64,000 nt of DNA from Cannabis sativa (Eukaryota; Streptophyta; Magnoliopsida; Rosales; Cannabaceae): contig NC_083605.1 of NCBI RefSeq assembly GCF_029168945.1, positions 31,137,280-31,201,279 on the forward strand, given 5' to 3'. Below the pieces are notes generated by a model, which saw only the letters and a list, made by a program, of their open reading frames with translations, did no database searches and was not told where the DNA came from. This document shows positions 1-11,660 of the stretch, one piece after another (position 1 is the first letter of the stretch; each line of letters starts with the position of its first letter). The position numbers were made by a program, and so were the translations under genes.

Positions 1-2495
1 AAACAAGAAGATTGTATAAATAAGATTACTTTGACTTTCGTTAATCGAAGCATCGTTGGATTCTTATTTAAACGAAATTATCCTAATTCCTCTTAGCTTA
101 TTCATTTCGAATTAGCTTCAAACATATCATTGGATGAATGGTCTATAAATCATTTCATGTCATTCTATATTTTCTCTTAAGAAATTAAATGACGCATATG
201 ATTATAATCCCGAAATTCTATTCCCAAATGATATAAATCCTCAATCTTAGAAATCTCCTACTTGTATGGGCAAATCAGACTTAGAGTTAAATTATTAGTG
301 GTGGTCCAAGATAGAATTACTCATTATATTTGGTATAAATTTAAGTCTTTGACTTTAATTTTAGATTCCAAATAGAAATTTTCTTATATTTCTAATTCCA
401 GAATACAATACAGTTACACTTTCTCAAGTGTTTAATATCCATCTTCTATTAATGGATTAAAACTGTATGGAATATGAGTTAGGTATTCTGTGACCAGGAT
501 CCACTTGCAATATTCTAAGAACTCTTTGATGTAACTAAATCTAAGTCATCAAAAGACACTACCACATTTTTTTTTAATCTATGGCATTTGTGTCTTGTTC
601 ATAGTGGATTTGACAAGATCAATCTCTGCAAAGAGTTAATATGCCTATATCCACTGAAAGTAGTTCATCTCATTCGCAGATGGATGTACATTGAGGGGTG
701 GATATGAGTTTTTCGTTGTATTCTTAAAAAGATAACTCTAGATTATACCTTTTAGCAAAGAAATTTGAAATGTTTGAAAAATTTCATTAATTTCTAGCAA
801 TGGTTAAAACCATTAAGGTAAGTGGTTAAAGATCTTGCGAACTGATAGGGGTGGAGAAATAGTTCGTAGATATGCAGTTCAAAGATCATTAAATTGATTT
901 TTGAATTATATCCAAACTTACCTCCGCAGAAATTTTGAGTTGCATGTTGATGATTAGTTACTAGTCGTTGCCTAATTCCTTCTATGGTAATACAATTTCA
1001 GAATGATGTAATGGTTGTATACTTAATGTAAATCATTACTAGATTCATGGATGACCTAATCAAAATCTTAAGAAAAGCTAGAACTGTTAACCATGGTTTC
1101 TTAGCTATTCTAAGTGATTAGGGGTGGACCATCCCATTGTCAATAGATAAGAAAGTGTTTGTTTAAACAAATACTACTTTTCTAAGATAATGACTAAGTC
1201 TGAAAACAAGTAGTAAATAAAGGAGATATTTTTTCTTGATTCCAAAAGTGTTCTATCATCTTATATAACATATGATGATCCCACTGCCTCTGTTGTCTTG
1301 TCACAACCGAAGAGGTCAATACCATTTAGTTTTCTTAGACATAATTCACGGTACCTTATCGTAGTGGGAGAGTTTCTAGGAACTCACCTTCTTATGACTT
1401 GGGAGACACTAGTGATTAAAATCCATTGTGAGTTTAAACAAGTAATGGATTGTCAAGATAAGAAACAAAGAAGAAAGCCAAAAGAACTATGGTTTAATCC
1501 ATTCACATGGAATAACCTAAAGTTTTCTATTACAAGGACATAAAAGGAAATTTTCGTTTATAAGTCCATTCAGTGGACTTAACAAAACTTCCTGTTCCTA
1601 GTATTATAGGTTTGAGTTTATCTAAATCTATGGCTTGTGGTATACCTGGTAATTACTTACTCTAATGCAAGCAACTTACTTTAGTAAGATGCTGAAGCAT
1701 TTTCTTTCTAATGGCAATCTATAGAAGCTTCACAACTTCTTAGACATAGATTTTATTTATCTAAGGAAAAGTCTCAACTATTCCAGAAAAGATAAAGCCA
1801 TGAAAGAATTTCTTAAATCAACAGTGAGAGGTCTTAGATATGCTTTTGTATGCCTTAGACCAGATACCTGCTGTTGAGTGGGAGTAATGAGTAGGTATCA
1901 GATTAATCCAGGAGAAGAACATTGGAAGACAATCAAGTAAATCTTAAGATTAAGAAGAGGAACTATATGTTAGTCTATAAGGGTGTGTTTAAAACTCTTA
2001 GACTACACCACATCAGATTTCGTAATTTGCCTTTGTGCTAGTAAATCTTTCTGATAAGATGGTGGTTACTCTGGGGGTGGAATAGTGATTTTGGAGAAGT
2101 GTAAAAACCTATCTGAAGTCTCTAGGTCTACCAGAGAGGGACTGAATGTTAAAGTTGCAGAAAGGTACTTATTCAGTCTAAGGAAAGTTCTATACATCTT
2201 TGGCACCATTCCAAATTGCCTTAAACTACTAGTGTTAATTTCCTCATTAACCAAAAGTAGTTGCCAAAGGTATAGAATCCAGTATCCCAAGAGAGTAAGA
2301 CATATAGAGAGGAATTTCACATTATCAATGATTTTGTGATTAAAGGAAGAGTAATGGTGGAGAAAAGGTTTTGGTTAACTCAACCTTTCAGTTCCTATTA
2401 CAAGGAGTTTACTACTACTACACTTGATTTGTATATCAAGGTGTTGAGATTATTTGAAATGCACTTTTTGTTTTATATTAGTGCAAGTGGGAGTT
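1..2495 (+). pseudogene. Decayed Ty1/copia pol remnant
   Basis: Remnant of the coding part of a copia element of the same family as the one at 53482-63692. The first 60 bases resemble the leader near 58050. The stretch near 835-890 matches the integrase region at about 59465-59520, which encodes the LRTDRGGE core. The stretch near 655-715 matches the integrase segment before it, and 1860-2100 matches the RNase H region. No reading frame longer than about 84 codons survives, and stops and indels occur throughout. The 5' LTR and most of the leader lie left of the window. It ends in a purine-rich tract (AAGTGGGAG, 2485-2493) directly before the 3' LTR. The identification rests on similarity to the better copy in this same window. 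Confidence 0.8.
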
Positions 2496-4386
2496 TGTTG
2501 GGTTTTATGCCCTAAATAAAACTCATTTCAATATAATCAGATTTACTTATTAATATAGATCAGAAATAACATTTAATGTTGCATGGTTCACATGATTTAT
2601 TTCATGATTATATGTACATAATGTATAAATTCATCTTAAACCCTTTTCACATACTTGATCCTGTTTATTGTGCTGTCAACACATTGGAAAGTAAACATGA
2701 CTATGTGAATAAAGTTTCCTAGATTTATCAGACATAGGGTTTTACTGATATGATAATCTACAACAGAGTTTACTTGCATTTGGAGAAATGCTATGTTCTT
2801 TCCAGAGCATTGGTTAAAGAAAAGCTCAGGTTGGATGCATGGAGTATGCATCGGAAGGGACCGATATTGAACTTTGACTTAGATTTATTAAACTTACCGT
2901 AATATCTATTCAAGTCAATATCGCCAAGTTGATCCTAGATCAAATGTTCTTAATCCTGTTATGATTAGGCTCAATCTTTAAAGGCTATTCGTGTTCTTTG
3001 ATTTGTTAGTTAAGCCTACTTTTAGGTCAGGGTGATACGTACATTTTGGGAACACGGTAGTGCAATTGAGTGGGAGCGCTATCATAAACATGGAATCTAT
3101 AGCTTCTATCTGGCGAATAGTAAGCAAAGGATGATCTCCTTCGAGCTTGACCAAACGAACATAAATGGTGGAGTACTCATTTCACATAAGCTGAAATATC
3201 ATTTATACGGGGTCAAGTGTTTTAAGGAATAAATACATTGTAGGGTGTAACGGTAATTTAATCCCTTTACAGTGTAGATCATTCATATAGAGGATCATTG
3301 ATCACATTAGGATTATAACAATGGATAACTAATGATGTGTCTATATGGTGGAACATATAGAGCATTCTATATACTGAGAGTGCAATTCTAAGTTCTATGC
3401 GTGGATTCAACGAAGAATTAATAAGTTAGTGAATTTTAGTGCTAAATTCTTGATCTACTTATTGGAAGCTCGGTTATATAGACCCTTGGTCCCCCCACTA
3501 GTTGAGATAATATTGCTTGTATGACTCATGTAATTGGTTTTGATTAATCAATTATAATTCACAAATTAGAGTATGTCTATTTGTGAAATTTTCACTAAGT
3601 AAGGGCGAAATTGTAAAGAAAGAGTTTATAGGGGCATATTTGTTAATTATGATACTTTGTATGGTTCAATTAATAAATATGATAAATGACAATATTATTT
3701 AATAATTATTTATAGTTATTAAATAGTTAGAATTGGCATTTAAATGGTTGAATTAGGAAATTGGCATTTTTGAGAAAATCAGATACAAAAGGTGTTAAAA
3801 TTGTAAAATTGCAAAAAGCAAGGCCCAACCACTAAGTGTATGGCCGGCCACCTTTGTAGCTATTTTAAGTTGATTTTTTCATTATTTTAATGTCATATAA
3901 TTCAAATCTAACCCTAGTGGAATGCTATAAATAGATAGTGAAGGCTTCAGGAAAATTACACTTTTCTTCAGACTTTCTGAATCAGAAAAACTGAGCCTTC
4001 TCTCTCCCTATCTTTAGCTGACCACTCTCTCTCTTCTTCTTCAATATATTTCGAAATCCTTAGTGATTAGAGTAGTGCCCACACACATCAAGTGATACCT
4101 CAATCATAGTGAGGAAGATCGTGAAGAAAGATCATCAGCAAAGGAGATTCAGCATCAAGGATTCAGAGAAAGAGATCCAAGTTCAGATATTGATAATGCT
4201 CTGCTACAGAAAGGAATCAAGGGCTAGATATCTGAACGGAAGGAGTCATTATATTCCGCTGCACCCAATGTAAGGTTTCTTTAACTTTATATGTGTTTAA
4301 TTTATCGTTTTAGAAAGTTCATATTTAGGATGTTAATAAACATACTTGTGAGTAGATCTAAGATCGTGGTAAAATAATTTCCAACA
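2496..4386 (+). repeat. 3' LTR of decayed copia element
   Basis: A 1891-bp LTR with termini TGTTGGG...CCAACA, matching the two LTRs at 53482-55367 and 61805-63692 along its whole length. It contains a TATAAATA box at 3926-3933 and the U5 motif CACCCAATGTAAGG near 4264. It interrupts a putative minus-strand gene whose last visible exon begins 57 bp to its right. The five bases after it are CCACA, the candidate target duplication. The matching left copy is outside the window. Confidence 0.9.
3926..3933 (+). promoter_or_regulatory. LTR TATA box
   Basis: TATAAATA in the U3/R region of the LTR, at the same relative place as in the two sister LTRs (54920-54927 and 63245-63252). Confidence 0.6.
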
Positions 4387-4442
4387 CCACAATGGAACAT
4401 AAAATACATGCAAAACCGGATTCAGTAAAATATAATACATAC

Positions 4443-4881
4443 GTTAAGTTTCCGGGGAGATCTTCTCGTTGGAGCTTTCAAGGGAATATCTTCCCCAACA
4501 TTACCATCCTTAAACAAAACAAGTAAAAACCAGTTTCATCCCAATAAAATAAATAAAGAAAAACATGAATAAAGAGAAAAAGAAAAACATATTCAAAAAA
4601 CACATATAACATACTTTGGATTTACGAGGAGACTTCCTTGTTTTTACTTCAACAGTATTTTCTTCTTCGACAGAACGAACCTAATAAAAAAATAAAATAA
4701 AACCAGTTTCATAAAAATAAAAAAAAAAAACAACAAACATAAATACTAAACACCGGTTTCAATACAAACTAAAACATACTTTAGCTTTACTAGAAGATTT
4801 TTTTGGTCGGCCTTTAGCCTTCGTAGTCGGCTCAACCTTTTCACCAACAGATCGCACTTTTGAGTCAGATTCACTCTCCAT
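4443..4881 (-). pseudogene. Tandem micro-exons encoding basic SPRK motifs
   Basis: Three phase-0 exons can be read on the minus strand. Exon 4881-4780 (102 nt) starts after CATCAG and encodes an acidic-to-basic peptide ending GRPKKSSSKAK. Exon 4680-4615 (66 nt) ends TRKSPRKSK. Exon 4508-4443 (66 nt) ends TRRSPRKLN. Each is followed by a GTATGT-type donor and preceded by a pyrimidine-rich stretch and AG. The introns also resemble each other (all contain a form of AAACCGGTTTC), so exon plus intron was duplicated in units of about 170 bp. SPRK/GRPKK motifs are typical of DNA-binding tails such as AT-hooks; that function is inference. The 3' part was removed or displaced by the copia LTR ending at 4386. 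Possibly the low-complexity middle of a Ulp1/DUF1985-type transposon gene; not proven. Confidence 0.4.
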
Positions 4882-5394
4882 CTGATGAAAAAACAAAACA
4901 CCAAATAAACATTAGACACAAACAACAAAATCAAACCTAAAATTTAACATGAAAACCAGATTCAAACAATATCGAAACAAAACAACAAATAAAAAACCAA
5001 AACAAAAAAAAAACATAACAACAAGTTCCTCAATAGTAATTAACTAAATAAATAAACTAATAATCCAGCCAAAAAGAAACCAAATAAAAGATTAAAGCAT
5101 TTTGCAACAACAAACTTAAAACCACCTACACACCAAATATCACATAATGCACAAATAAAGCGAATCTAGAATATAAATCGAACTCCAGAAACTGGTTTTT
5201 AGCTGATTCCAAATTAGGTATCCGATAAACCCAAACAACACCTGATATAAAAATTGTAATCTTGATATAGAAACAGGTTTTCCAATGACAATTTTTAAAA
5301 TCACAGAACGCACAAATAACACAAATCAATCTCTAGAAACTAATTTTGGACATGTTTCTAACCATGTTTTATACACCTTTCTGAGAAAAGCTAC
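4882..5394. other. AT-rich intron-like stretch
   Basis: AT-rich sequence with further copies of the CCAGATTC/CCAGTTTC-type intron motif seen between the neighbouring micro-exons. Short open stretches on the minus strand have no recognisable motif. It probably belongs to an intron of the broken minus-strand gene. Confidence 0.3.
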
Positions 5395-5769
5395 CTAATA
5401 AACTTGAGCTTTCTCAACATTGATCATAGGCAGTAGCTCTAGGTTCTTATCTTTTTCCTCCTCATCATTAATGTTAATGGATGCAAAATTATTGGTCAAA
5501 AGATCCGAAGGGATGATAGCCTCAGATTGACCAGACTTGGGGACCAAAAATATCAAAGACAAAGTCGAAAACCTCAAAACATTCCTAATGAGAACAACCA
5601 ACCATAAGTTTGTAAAGTCATTTCTAGTGACATGAAACAGATGAAGCACCATTCCACCACCCCATTTTGAGGTTAAGGAGCCAAGGCTATCAATGCACAT
5701 AAGAAGGGCAAAGAAGGTGCCTTCGATTCTAAGAGGGCAGAGTCGACAGCTTAACACGATCATAGGCAT
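5395..5769 (-). pseudogene. Minus-strand ORF, possibly transposon-derived exon
   Basis: An open stretch of 124 codons ends in an acidic segment (NINDEEEKDKNLELL) and a stop at its 3' edge. In another frame, ATG at about 5771 begins MDAYDRVKLS, which vaguely recalls the DUF1985 region of plant Ulp1-type Mutator elements. That frame stops after about 14 codons, so a frameshift or a splice is needed. It lies upstream, in transcription order, of the SPRK micro-exons and may belong to the same gene. I do not recognise the protein with certainty. Confidence 0.3.
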
Positions 5770-6510
5770 CCATCAAATTCTGCTCACAATTCTACAAACA
5801 CATTCTTCCATAATCACAAACAAGTAGTCTGGGATTCCGAGGGCTAAGTTCCACCTAAGGATGAACATGAGGTCCAACATTCCACACACACTATAACACA
5901 GAAACCCAGAAACATAGAAACCCATAAACATAAAAACCCAGAAACACAGAAAATCATGAGGTCCTACCATAGCTTTTCTCATAATGGTCAAAACATAGAA
6001 ACCCATTTTCAAAATAACACATAATGTCGGCTTATTAAACTGAAAAGAAACCAACAAAAAAACGAAATCAAAAATTTCAAAAAATACACAACAACAAACA
6101 CTATTCACTTCGGTTTATTCATTTTCTAAAAAAGAAGATCAACTAAAAACTAAAAACACTAAAATGGTAATTAGTAAAGAGCAAAATGAAAAAAGAAAAA
6201 ACGAAGCTCCATTAACAACCCAAAAAACTTCAACAAACACATAAATCAAAATGGAAAAAAAAACCCTAAAATCTGTAAAATAATAAAATGGAAAGAAAGA
6301 ATCAATACCTTGAAGATAAGTCGAACAATGCAACCTCCAAGTTGTAAAATGAGCAATGTCGTCCCCTCGTCCAAAATCGCTAGCCAAGGCAAAACCAGAG
6401 AAGAAAACGTAGAAGAAAAGAGGAGAGAGGGGAGTGAGAAATGAGAGGGAGATAGCTAAAGAAATAGGCGGTTTAGTGTTTATAGGGATGAATTGAAAAC
6501 TCAAAAAGTA
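5770..6510 (-). other. Possible 5' leader of broken minus-strand gene
   Basis: Read on the minus strand, 6500-6300 looks like a plant 5' leader: CT-rich, with a candidate donor CTTCAAG|GTATTG near 6313 and an acceptor TTTTACAG near 6276. Past the acceptor an ATG near 6212 opens only about a dozen codons. The sequence 5880-5960 is a short run of repeats of the type AACCCAGAAACATAG. No conserved domain is visible. Confidence 0.25.
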
Positions 6511-7379
6511 AGTTAAAATGGGGAAGCAACCATCAAATCGTAATGCTTACATGCAAAAACCCTCTACAATAAGCAACTATCTTCAAAAAAAACTGAACCA
6601 AAAATTTAAACACCTAAAATTACTAAAATAACCTAAATAAAATACAATACACACAATATGGGCTTTTGGCAAAATTATTCCAGCCGTAAGGGCTTTAAAA
6701 TCCCATAAACTATGGCCAAAGTTTAAAAAAGCCATATAAATGGGTCCATAGTTAAATATGCCATATTTATCATAAAAGGTTTAAAAAAACCATACACCAC
6801 GTAAATTCTACTATTTTGTACCCTATTCACCCAACAACTAAAAGAGGGACTAAGTACATACCTCCTTGATGAACATGATACAACTGCCATTTTTGAAAAA
6901 GAAGTAATTGCAGAAGAAAAGTACAACAGAGGAAGGAAAGAGAGGGGGGACCAAAGTGCAAAGAGAGAAGGTACACAAGCTTTTGTGTTTGATTTTCTTT
7001 TACTTTCCCTTATGATTTTTCTTTCTTCTTTTCTTTTCTTGTTTCTTTTATTTAGATATTAAAACTTGTTGAATTGTAAACAAAGGACATCAGCCATGGA
7101 GAAATACTTTTTAGTTTGGATTTTATTTTCTTATTTGAATATGAGCTAGACTTTTTGAGATTTGAATGGCTATGTACTTTTATGTTGGGTATGATTAATT
7201 TTTAAGCTTATTTTAGCATCTTTACCTTTATTCATTCAAGTGAGCTTGCCATTTTATTTGATTGTTAGTTCTTGGCCATGAGTAGCAATTTGTTAAGCTA
7301 GATCTTATTCTGGAAGGGCTAGATCTAGTAGTTAAACTTGGATGGAGCAAGAGAAATCCTAGATTTAGGTTTTCCTTTG
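6511..7379. other. No gene seen; possible MULE-type terminal sequence
   Basis: AT-rich, no supported gene. 6658-6800 (GGGCTTTTGGCAAAATTATTCC and the repeated CCATATAAATGG/GCCATATTTAT words) resembles terminal sequence of non-TIR or degenerate Mutator-like elements, which would fit a transposon-derived gene next to it. The partner end was not found. 6960-7379 is probably LTR sequence of the Athila-like element to its right, but I cannot place the LTR start. Confidence 0.25.
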
Positions 7380-7886
7380 TAAGTGGAATAGAAATATTTC
7401 ATTTACCTTGCATAACTTAAGAATTGATGTTTCAATAGTATTTTGCTTGCTGGTTTGATATAGGATTATATTGAGCTAAGTGGTAGACATTAATTTGTGA
7501 GTTTTGGAAAATTCTCATAAGCCTGGAAGAATTTATGTTATCTCTGTGTCAAAATGCTAGAATAATGCTGAACCGATGCTGTAATAACTAGGAAAAAACT
7601 TGACTAGGCGGGAATAGCTATTCAAGCCACTTTTTATCATATTACATTTCTTGCGAATAATTTTCTTGCAACAATAGCATTAATTTTAGCAAGTTTAATT
7701 ATAGTTATTTTAATTTTGAATCATTGCTCAACCATTCTCATATTTTTTTTCTTTTTGCTTTAAGTTGTAATTAGTTGGTTTTACATCGTATTTTGTTTAC
7801 AATCTTTGTGGAGACAATCTTACTTATCACTTTATTACTTGTGTGATTACGTATACTTGCGTACAAAAATTTTCACAAAAAGTTTT
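7380..7886 (+). repeat. Athila-like LTR, 3' part
   Basis: The sequence directly before the tRNA-type primer site at 7887 should be the end of a 5' LTR. The segment GTGTGATTACGTATACTTGCG near 7841 resembles the conserved end of Athila-type LTRs. The LTR start cannot be fixed, and no 3' LTR remains because the element is cut off after gag. Assignment is by position and general resemblance. Confidence 0.5.
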
Positions 7887-7902
7887 TGGCATCGTTGCCG
7901 GG
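7887..7902 (+). other. Primer-binding site (tRNA-Asp type), left half
   Basis: TGGCATCGTTGCCGGG is close to the plant tRNA-Asp 3' complement (TGGCGCCGTTGCCGGGGA) used by Athila-like elements. It is interrupted at 7902/7903 by the non-coding retrotransposon. The remaining GG resumes at 12848, after the 5-bp target duplication CCGGG. Confidence 0.7.
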
Positions 7903-9084
7903 TGTCACGGGCTCACCTTTTCAGGCAGCGGAACACCCGTGCGGCACCTTGACTTCTCTAAGCCAAGGTCAGCCTTCCAACCATCCGAGTAACAATGGGC
8001 TCACTTTTCGCGCGGCCGTGTGCCTCGTGCACACTTCCGTCTCTCGAACAACTCCCGCCGAGTCATGCTCGCAAGCATCCATGAGTGCATCCATGCATCG
8101 AGGCTCTCTAGCCAAGATACTCACACTGTCCATAGGTTCCCACCATGGTCAGACAAATCCCAACAACGACGCTCACCTTGTCACTCGTGACCAAGGTAGC
8201 ATGTGTGGCGAGATGCCAACACCAAGCCAACGTGCCAACGCCTCTATCATGCCCCATTCGATACTATCCGAATAGTCTCCCTCGTCGCCCAAGGACTCCC
8301 ATATGTCCATGGACCAATCCTCAAGGCGCCATGCCTCCACGCATGTTGGCAGGCCCTCAAGACAAGCCACCAAACCAGTTGCATACATTAGACCTCTGTC
8401 CTTTTCCAACATGGTACATCCGTCCCATGCGCGTATGTAAACTAGCCCACGAATGACTACCCGTGTCATCTCGTGTTGAGACTCGTGGCCTAGGCGCACC
8501 ACGACGTCTCTTGGAGGATCTAGGCCACGTCTCGTGCAAGCGGCATACCGGCAAGCCAAGGGAAACGTACCATTGAACCTCTGGCGGCATTCTTCGACGC
8601 ACTACCGGGTCGGCCCGATAATGTCCATGAGTACTCCAACTCATGGAGACATATGAGTCCCCTCGTGGTCCTCATATGCCCGCCCTACTAGTCCCCACTG
8701 GCTAGTAGTAGCTCACTTAGCACCAAGGTGCAAGGGGTGGTGGAGAGCTGACACCAGGGTACCCCCCTTAAAGAGCATTCTGAGCTTTTAGCCTTCTACC
8801 AGGAACATAGATGATTTTTGCTCTGTAGACATATGGGAAGCACCATATACCAAATCACCTAGTTTCGCCAAACCGATTGCACCATTCTATTTGTAGACCC
8901 AAATAAATGGCGAATACTAAGTCCCGTCCCGATCCGGACAATATTGAAGATATTTACGAAAATGCCACTGCATACAAACTAAGCATCAGCATGCCACCTG
9001 CATGCACCACAACATGCGCCACCACTTGGCCAACTTGTGGGCATCACTTAGCTTGTAACGTGCCATCATAGACTGCACGTAACA
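7903..9084 (-). repeat. 3' LTR of LARD-like element
   Basis: 1182 bp, GC-richer than the surroundings, almost identical to 11661-12842. Open frames of up to about 130 codons occur on both strands, but they recur only because the LTR is repeated. They carry no known domain. Confidence 0.9.
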
Positions 9085-9098
9085 TTCTCCCCCACTTC
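9085..9098 (-). other. Polypurine tract of LARD-like element
   Basis: Minus strand GAAGTGGGGGAGAA directly upstream of the 3' LTR start TGTTACG, the expected place for plus-strand priming. Confidence 0.75.
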
Positions 9099-11640
9099 AA
9101 CATGTCGATGCCCTCATCGACGGACCGCAGGCAAATCTCCCTGATCTCGACTCTTAAGCTTACCCCACGCTTCTCCAAACATGAACTCCTCTGAGTCCAT
9201 CACGACGTCCTTCCAGTCAACCAAGTAGCCCTTGCAACACTGACCCGGAAGCTACCACATCCTCTGATTGTAGCTCACTCGCCAATCGTCCAATGCATAC
9301 TCCTTTCGACAAGGACCAAGTATGGTGCACCCCTCGGGGTGAGGTTCGCAAACCAACCGTTCCCAACGGCACCTACAAAACCCGCTTCCACTGAAGCCCT
9401 GAAGCCAAGTCCCTCTGGACAAGTCCCTTTGGAAACTACACACGCCAACTCTATGGCGCACCATCCTCCTGATGGCAATCGAGCAAGACACTCTCATCGC
9501 AGGATAAAGTTTGGTGCGTCCCACCTGGACGAGGCTCGCAAGCCAACTGCACCCAATGCAGCACCAAGTGCACTCTTGCACCCAATTTCTTCGCGAAGTT
9601 GACAACATTGGCCCTCCGGCCCAACCGCATACCCACGGCTACATGCAAAGGTCCCACTGACCCACTGCATACTTGCTCCTCTGAGCTCCTGCTTGTGTCG
9701 GCTCCCAAAATTGTGTCACAAGTTTATCTCCCAAAATCAACCCTGCATCCTCTGATGACTCGCTAACTTTCGACAAACTTGCTGACACCCAGTCTTACTC
9801 TTAAGACTTGAAGTCATCCCAATCCGCTATCTCCCATCGACATATGTTCTCTGAACCATTCGGCTTACAGTGTCCCATACAACACCAGTGTTCCCATAAA
9901 CACAAAACATGCCCATAACATGCCGCAAACTAGCTCAGTCTTGATCTCAGTCTACGCCCTTGCATATTGTCTATCTACAGCTTGCAGCAATCATGCAAGT
10001 CTTCACCCTGAACAACTAATCTGTTGTAGTGTTTCCCTCTGGATCACACACCAAAACTGAACAAGTACCCTGATTCTTCAAACACATGAATTAGTGGGCT
10101 CCCCCACTTCAACTTGGGAAGCAACTTCTCTCTTAGAGGAATATCCCTCAAGATATAGCTCGCAAGCTAACCGCATACTCGCATACGGTTCCTCCACTCC
10201 ACATTTCACTTTGATGAAGATGTTAAACTAATGCCTCGGTCATTCTGACTCTTCGCCCCTCGACATTTCAATGTTGCCTTAGTACCTTAGTCCTGCTGAC
10301 TTTCGCCTTAGGCCAACATAGCCACGATGTTAACTTAGTACCTGAGTCTCGTAGACTTTCACCCTAGATAACTGGCTCTGCCTGTGTCCTGAGTCTTCTT
10401 GACTTTACATCCTGAACAACAATCAATCTCCATGATACTCATCTCGATGCTTGTAATGAATGACTAGTCTTGTTGAGTGAACCGTGAAGGTCTCTCCCCC
10501 ACTTCATCTGTTGGCGTCCTCGACAACGTGCCCACACGCAAATGTCTGACTGTCCAACTTTTCATGCACACCATGTCATCTAAAAGTGCATCCCGCAGGA
10601 TGTGACTCTCGAGTCAACTATTTCATTAGCACCCCTGTCGATTTCCACATGCATGCACTAACTTCCCACTCGACCATCCAACTGATTCACACTTGCATCA
10701 CGCCCTTCTGGCTCCCACGGTGTACTAAGTTCCAATGACGCAGCCCTCTGGCCTTCATGCAAACTGTAGCACCCTTTCTCGACCTTCGCAGGCCAACATG
10801 ACTACTAAGTCTCACTGGCACGGCCCTCTGGCCTCCACACAAACTCTAGCGCCATCTCAATGCTTGCGCTCGGTCTTCTCAGCCCTGCTGGCTTCCTTGA
10901 TGCCTTTATTCCACAACTCCGCGTCTCTATCGATGTCTTTGTGTGACTTACGCCCCCCTGGCGATTTAACAAGCCAACACATTCCACTCAACTGCCTCGG
11001 CGCTTCCATATAGATCAAATAAAACTCGCATACAAACACCTCCAAGTACAACCATCCTCTGACGATTGCGGCCTCTGCCTGCCTTGGTCTCCATGTGCGT
11101 CCCTCTCGACACACAATGTAGCAACTGAAGTATTCCATGTCTGTCCCCATCTGAACTATATCAGTTATCAACTCTCGACCTCTGTCGTGACTAACAAGAA
11201 TCTGACGGTCCCTGCACTACTTCCACACTCCTGCCAGCAAGCTTCCTTTTCAACAAAAGCGCCTCCTGCGGCTTACAATGTCACTCAGGCAAACTTGGCC
11301 TAGTGTACCAAGCATACAACATGGACTATCCCCTCAACCTTGTTCTATGCCAACGAGTTTCAAACATTTTGTTGCGCCCCTCAACAGTTGCATGTGGTAG
11401 TTGTCTGTCTAGCATCCCTGAACTTAACTCGAAGCAACCATCCATGTCTCCTCTTTAGGATGTCCAGTATTCCCATGAAGAGAAGCAACCAAGTCTTAAC
11501 TCCATCTCAGCCTACTGATCCTCTTTAAAAGACTAACTGGCTCAACGACGTCTTGTTCCAACATTCGGACCATCTCGATCCGTCCACACGCCTACATCCT
11601 CTCTAGGATAGGCCAACCAGGTTCACCTCCCACTGAGATG
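9099..11640 (-). repeat. Non-coding interior with degenerate repeats
   Basis: No supported gene. 10220-10440 holds four or five degenerate copies of a unit of about 60 bp built around AGTCNNNNNGACTTTCNCCCT. 10738-10780 and 10798-10850 share GCCCTCTGGCCT followed by CAAACTNTAGC. Two further copies of the polypurine-like CTCCCCCACTTCA (plus strand) occur at 10099-10111 and 10494-10506. This looks like decayed or noncoding filler of a LARD. Confidence 0.6.
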
Positions 11641-11658
11641 AACCTGGCTCTGATACCA
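11641..11658 (-). other. Primer-binding site, tRNA-iMet
   Basis: Minus strand TGGTATCAGAGCCAGGTT, 18 bases matching the complement of the plant initiator tRNA-Met 3' end. It lies two bases inside the 5' LTR and fixes the minus orientation of the element. Confidence 0.9.
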
Positions 11659-11660
11659 AC

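Noticed and set aside
2066..2339. Two 84-codon ORFs on opposite strands
   Set aside because: They sit in the decayed RNase H region of the first copia copy and do not follow its ancestral frame.
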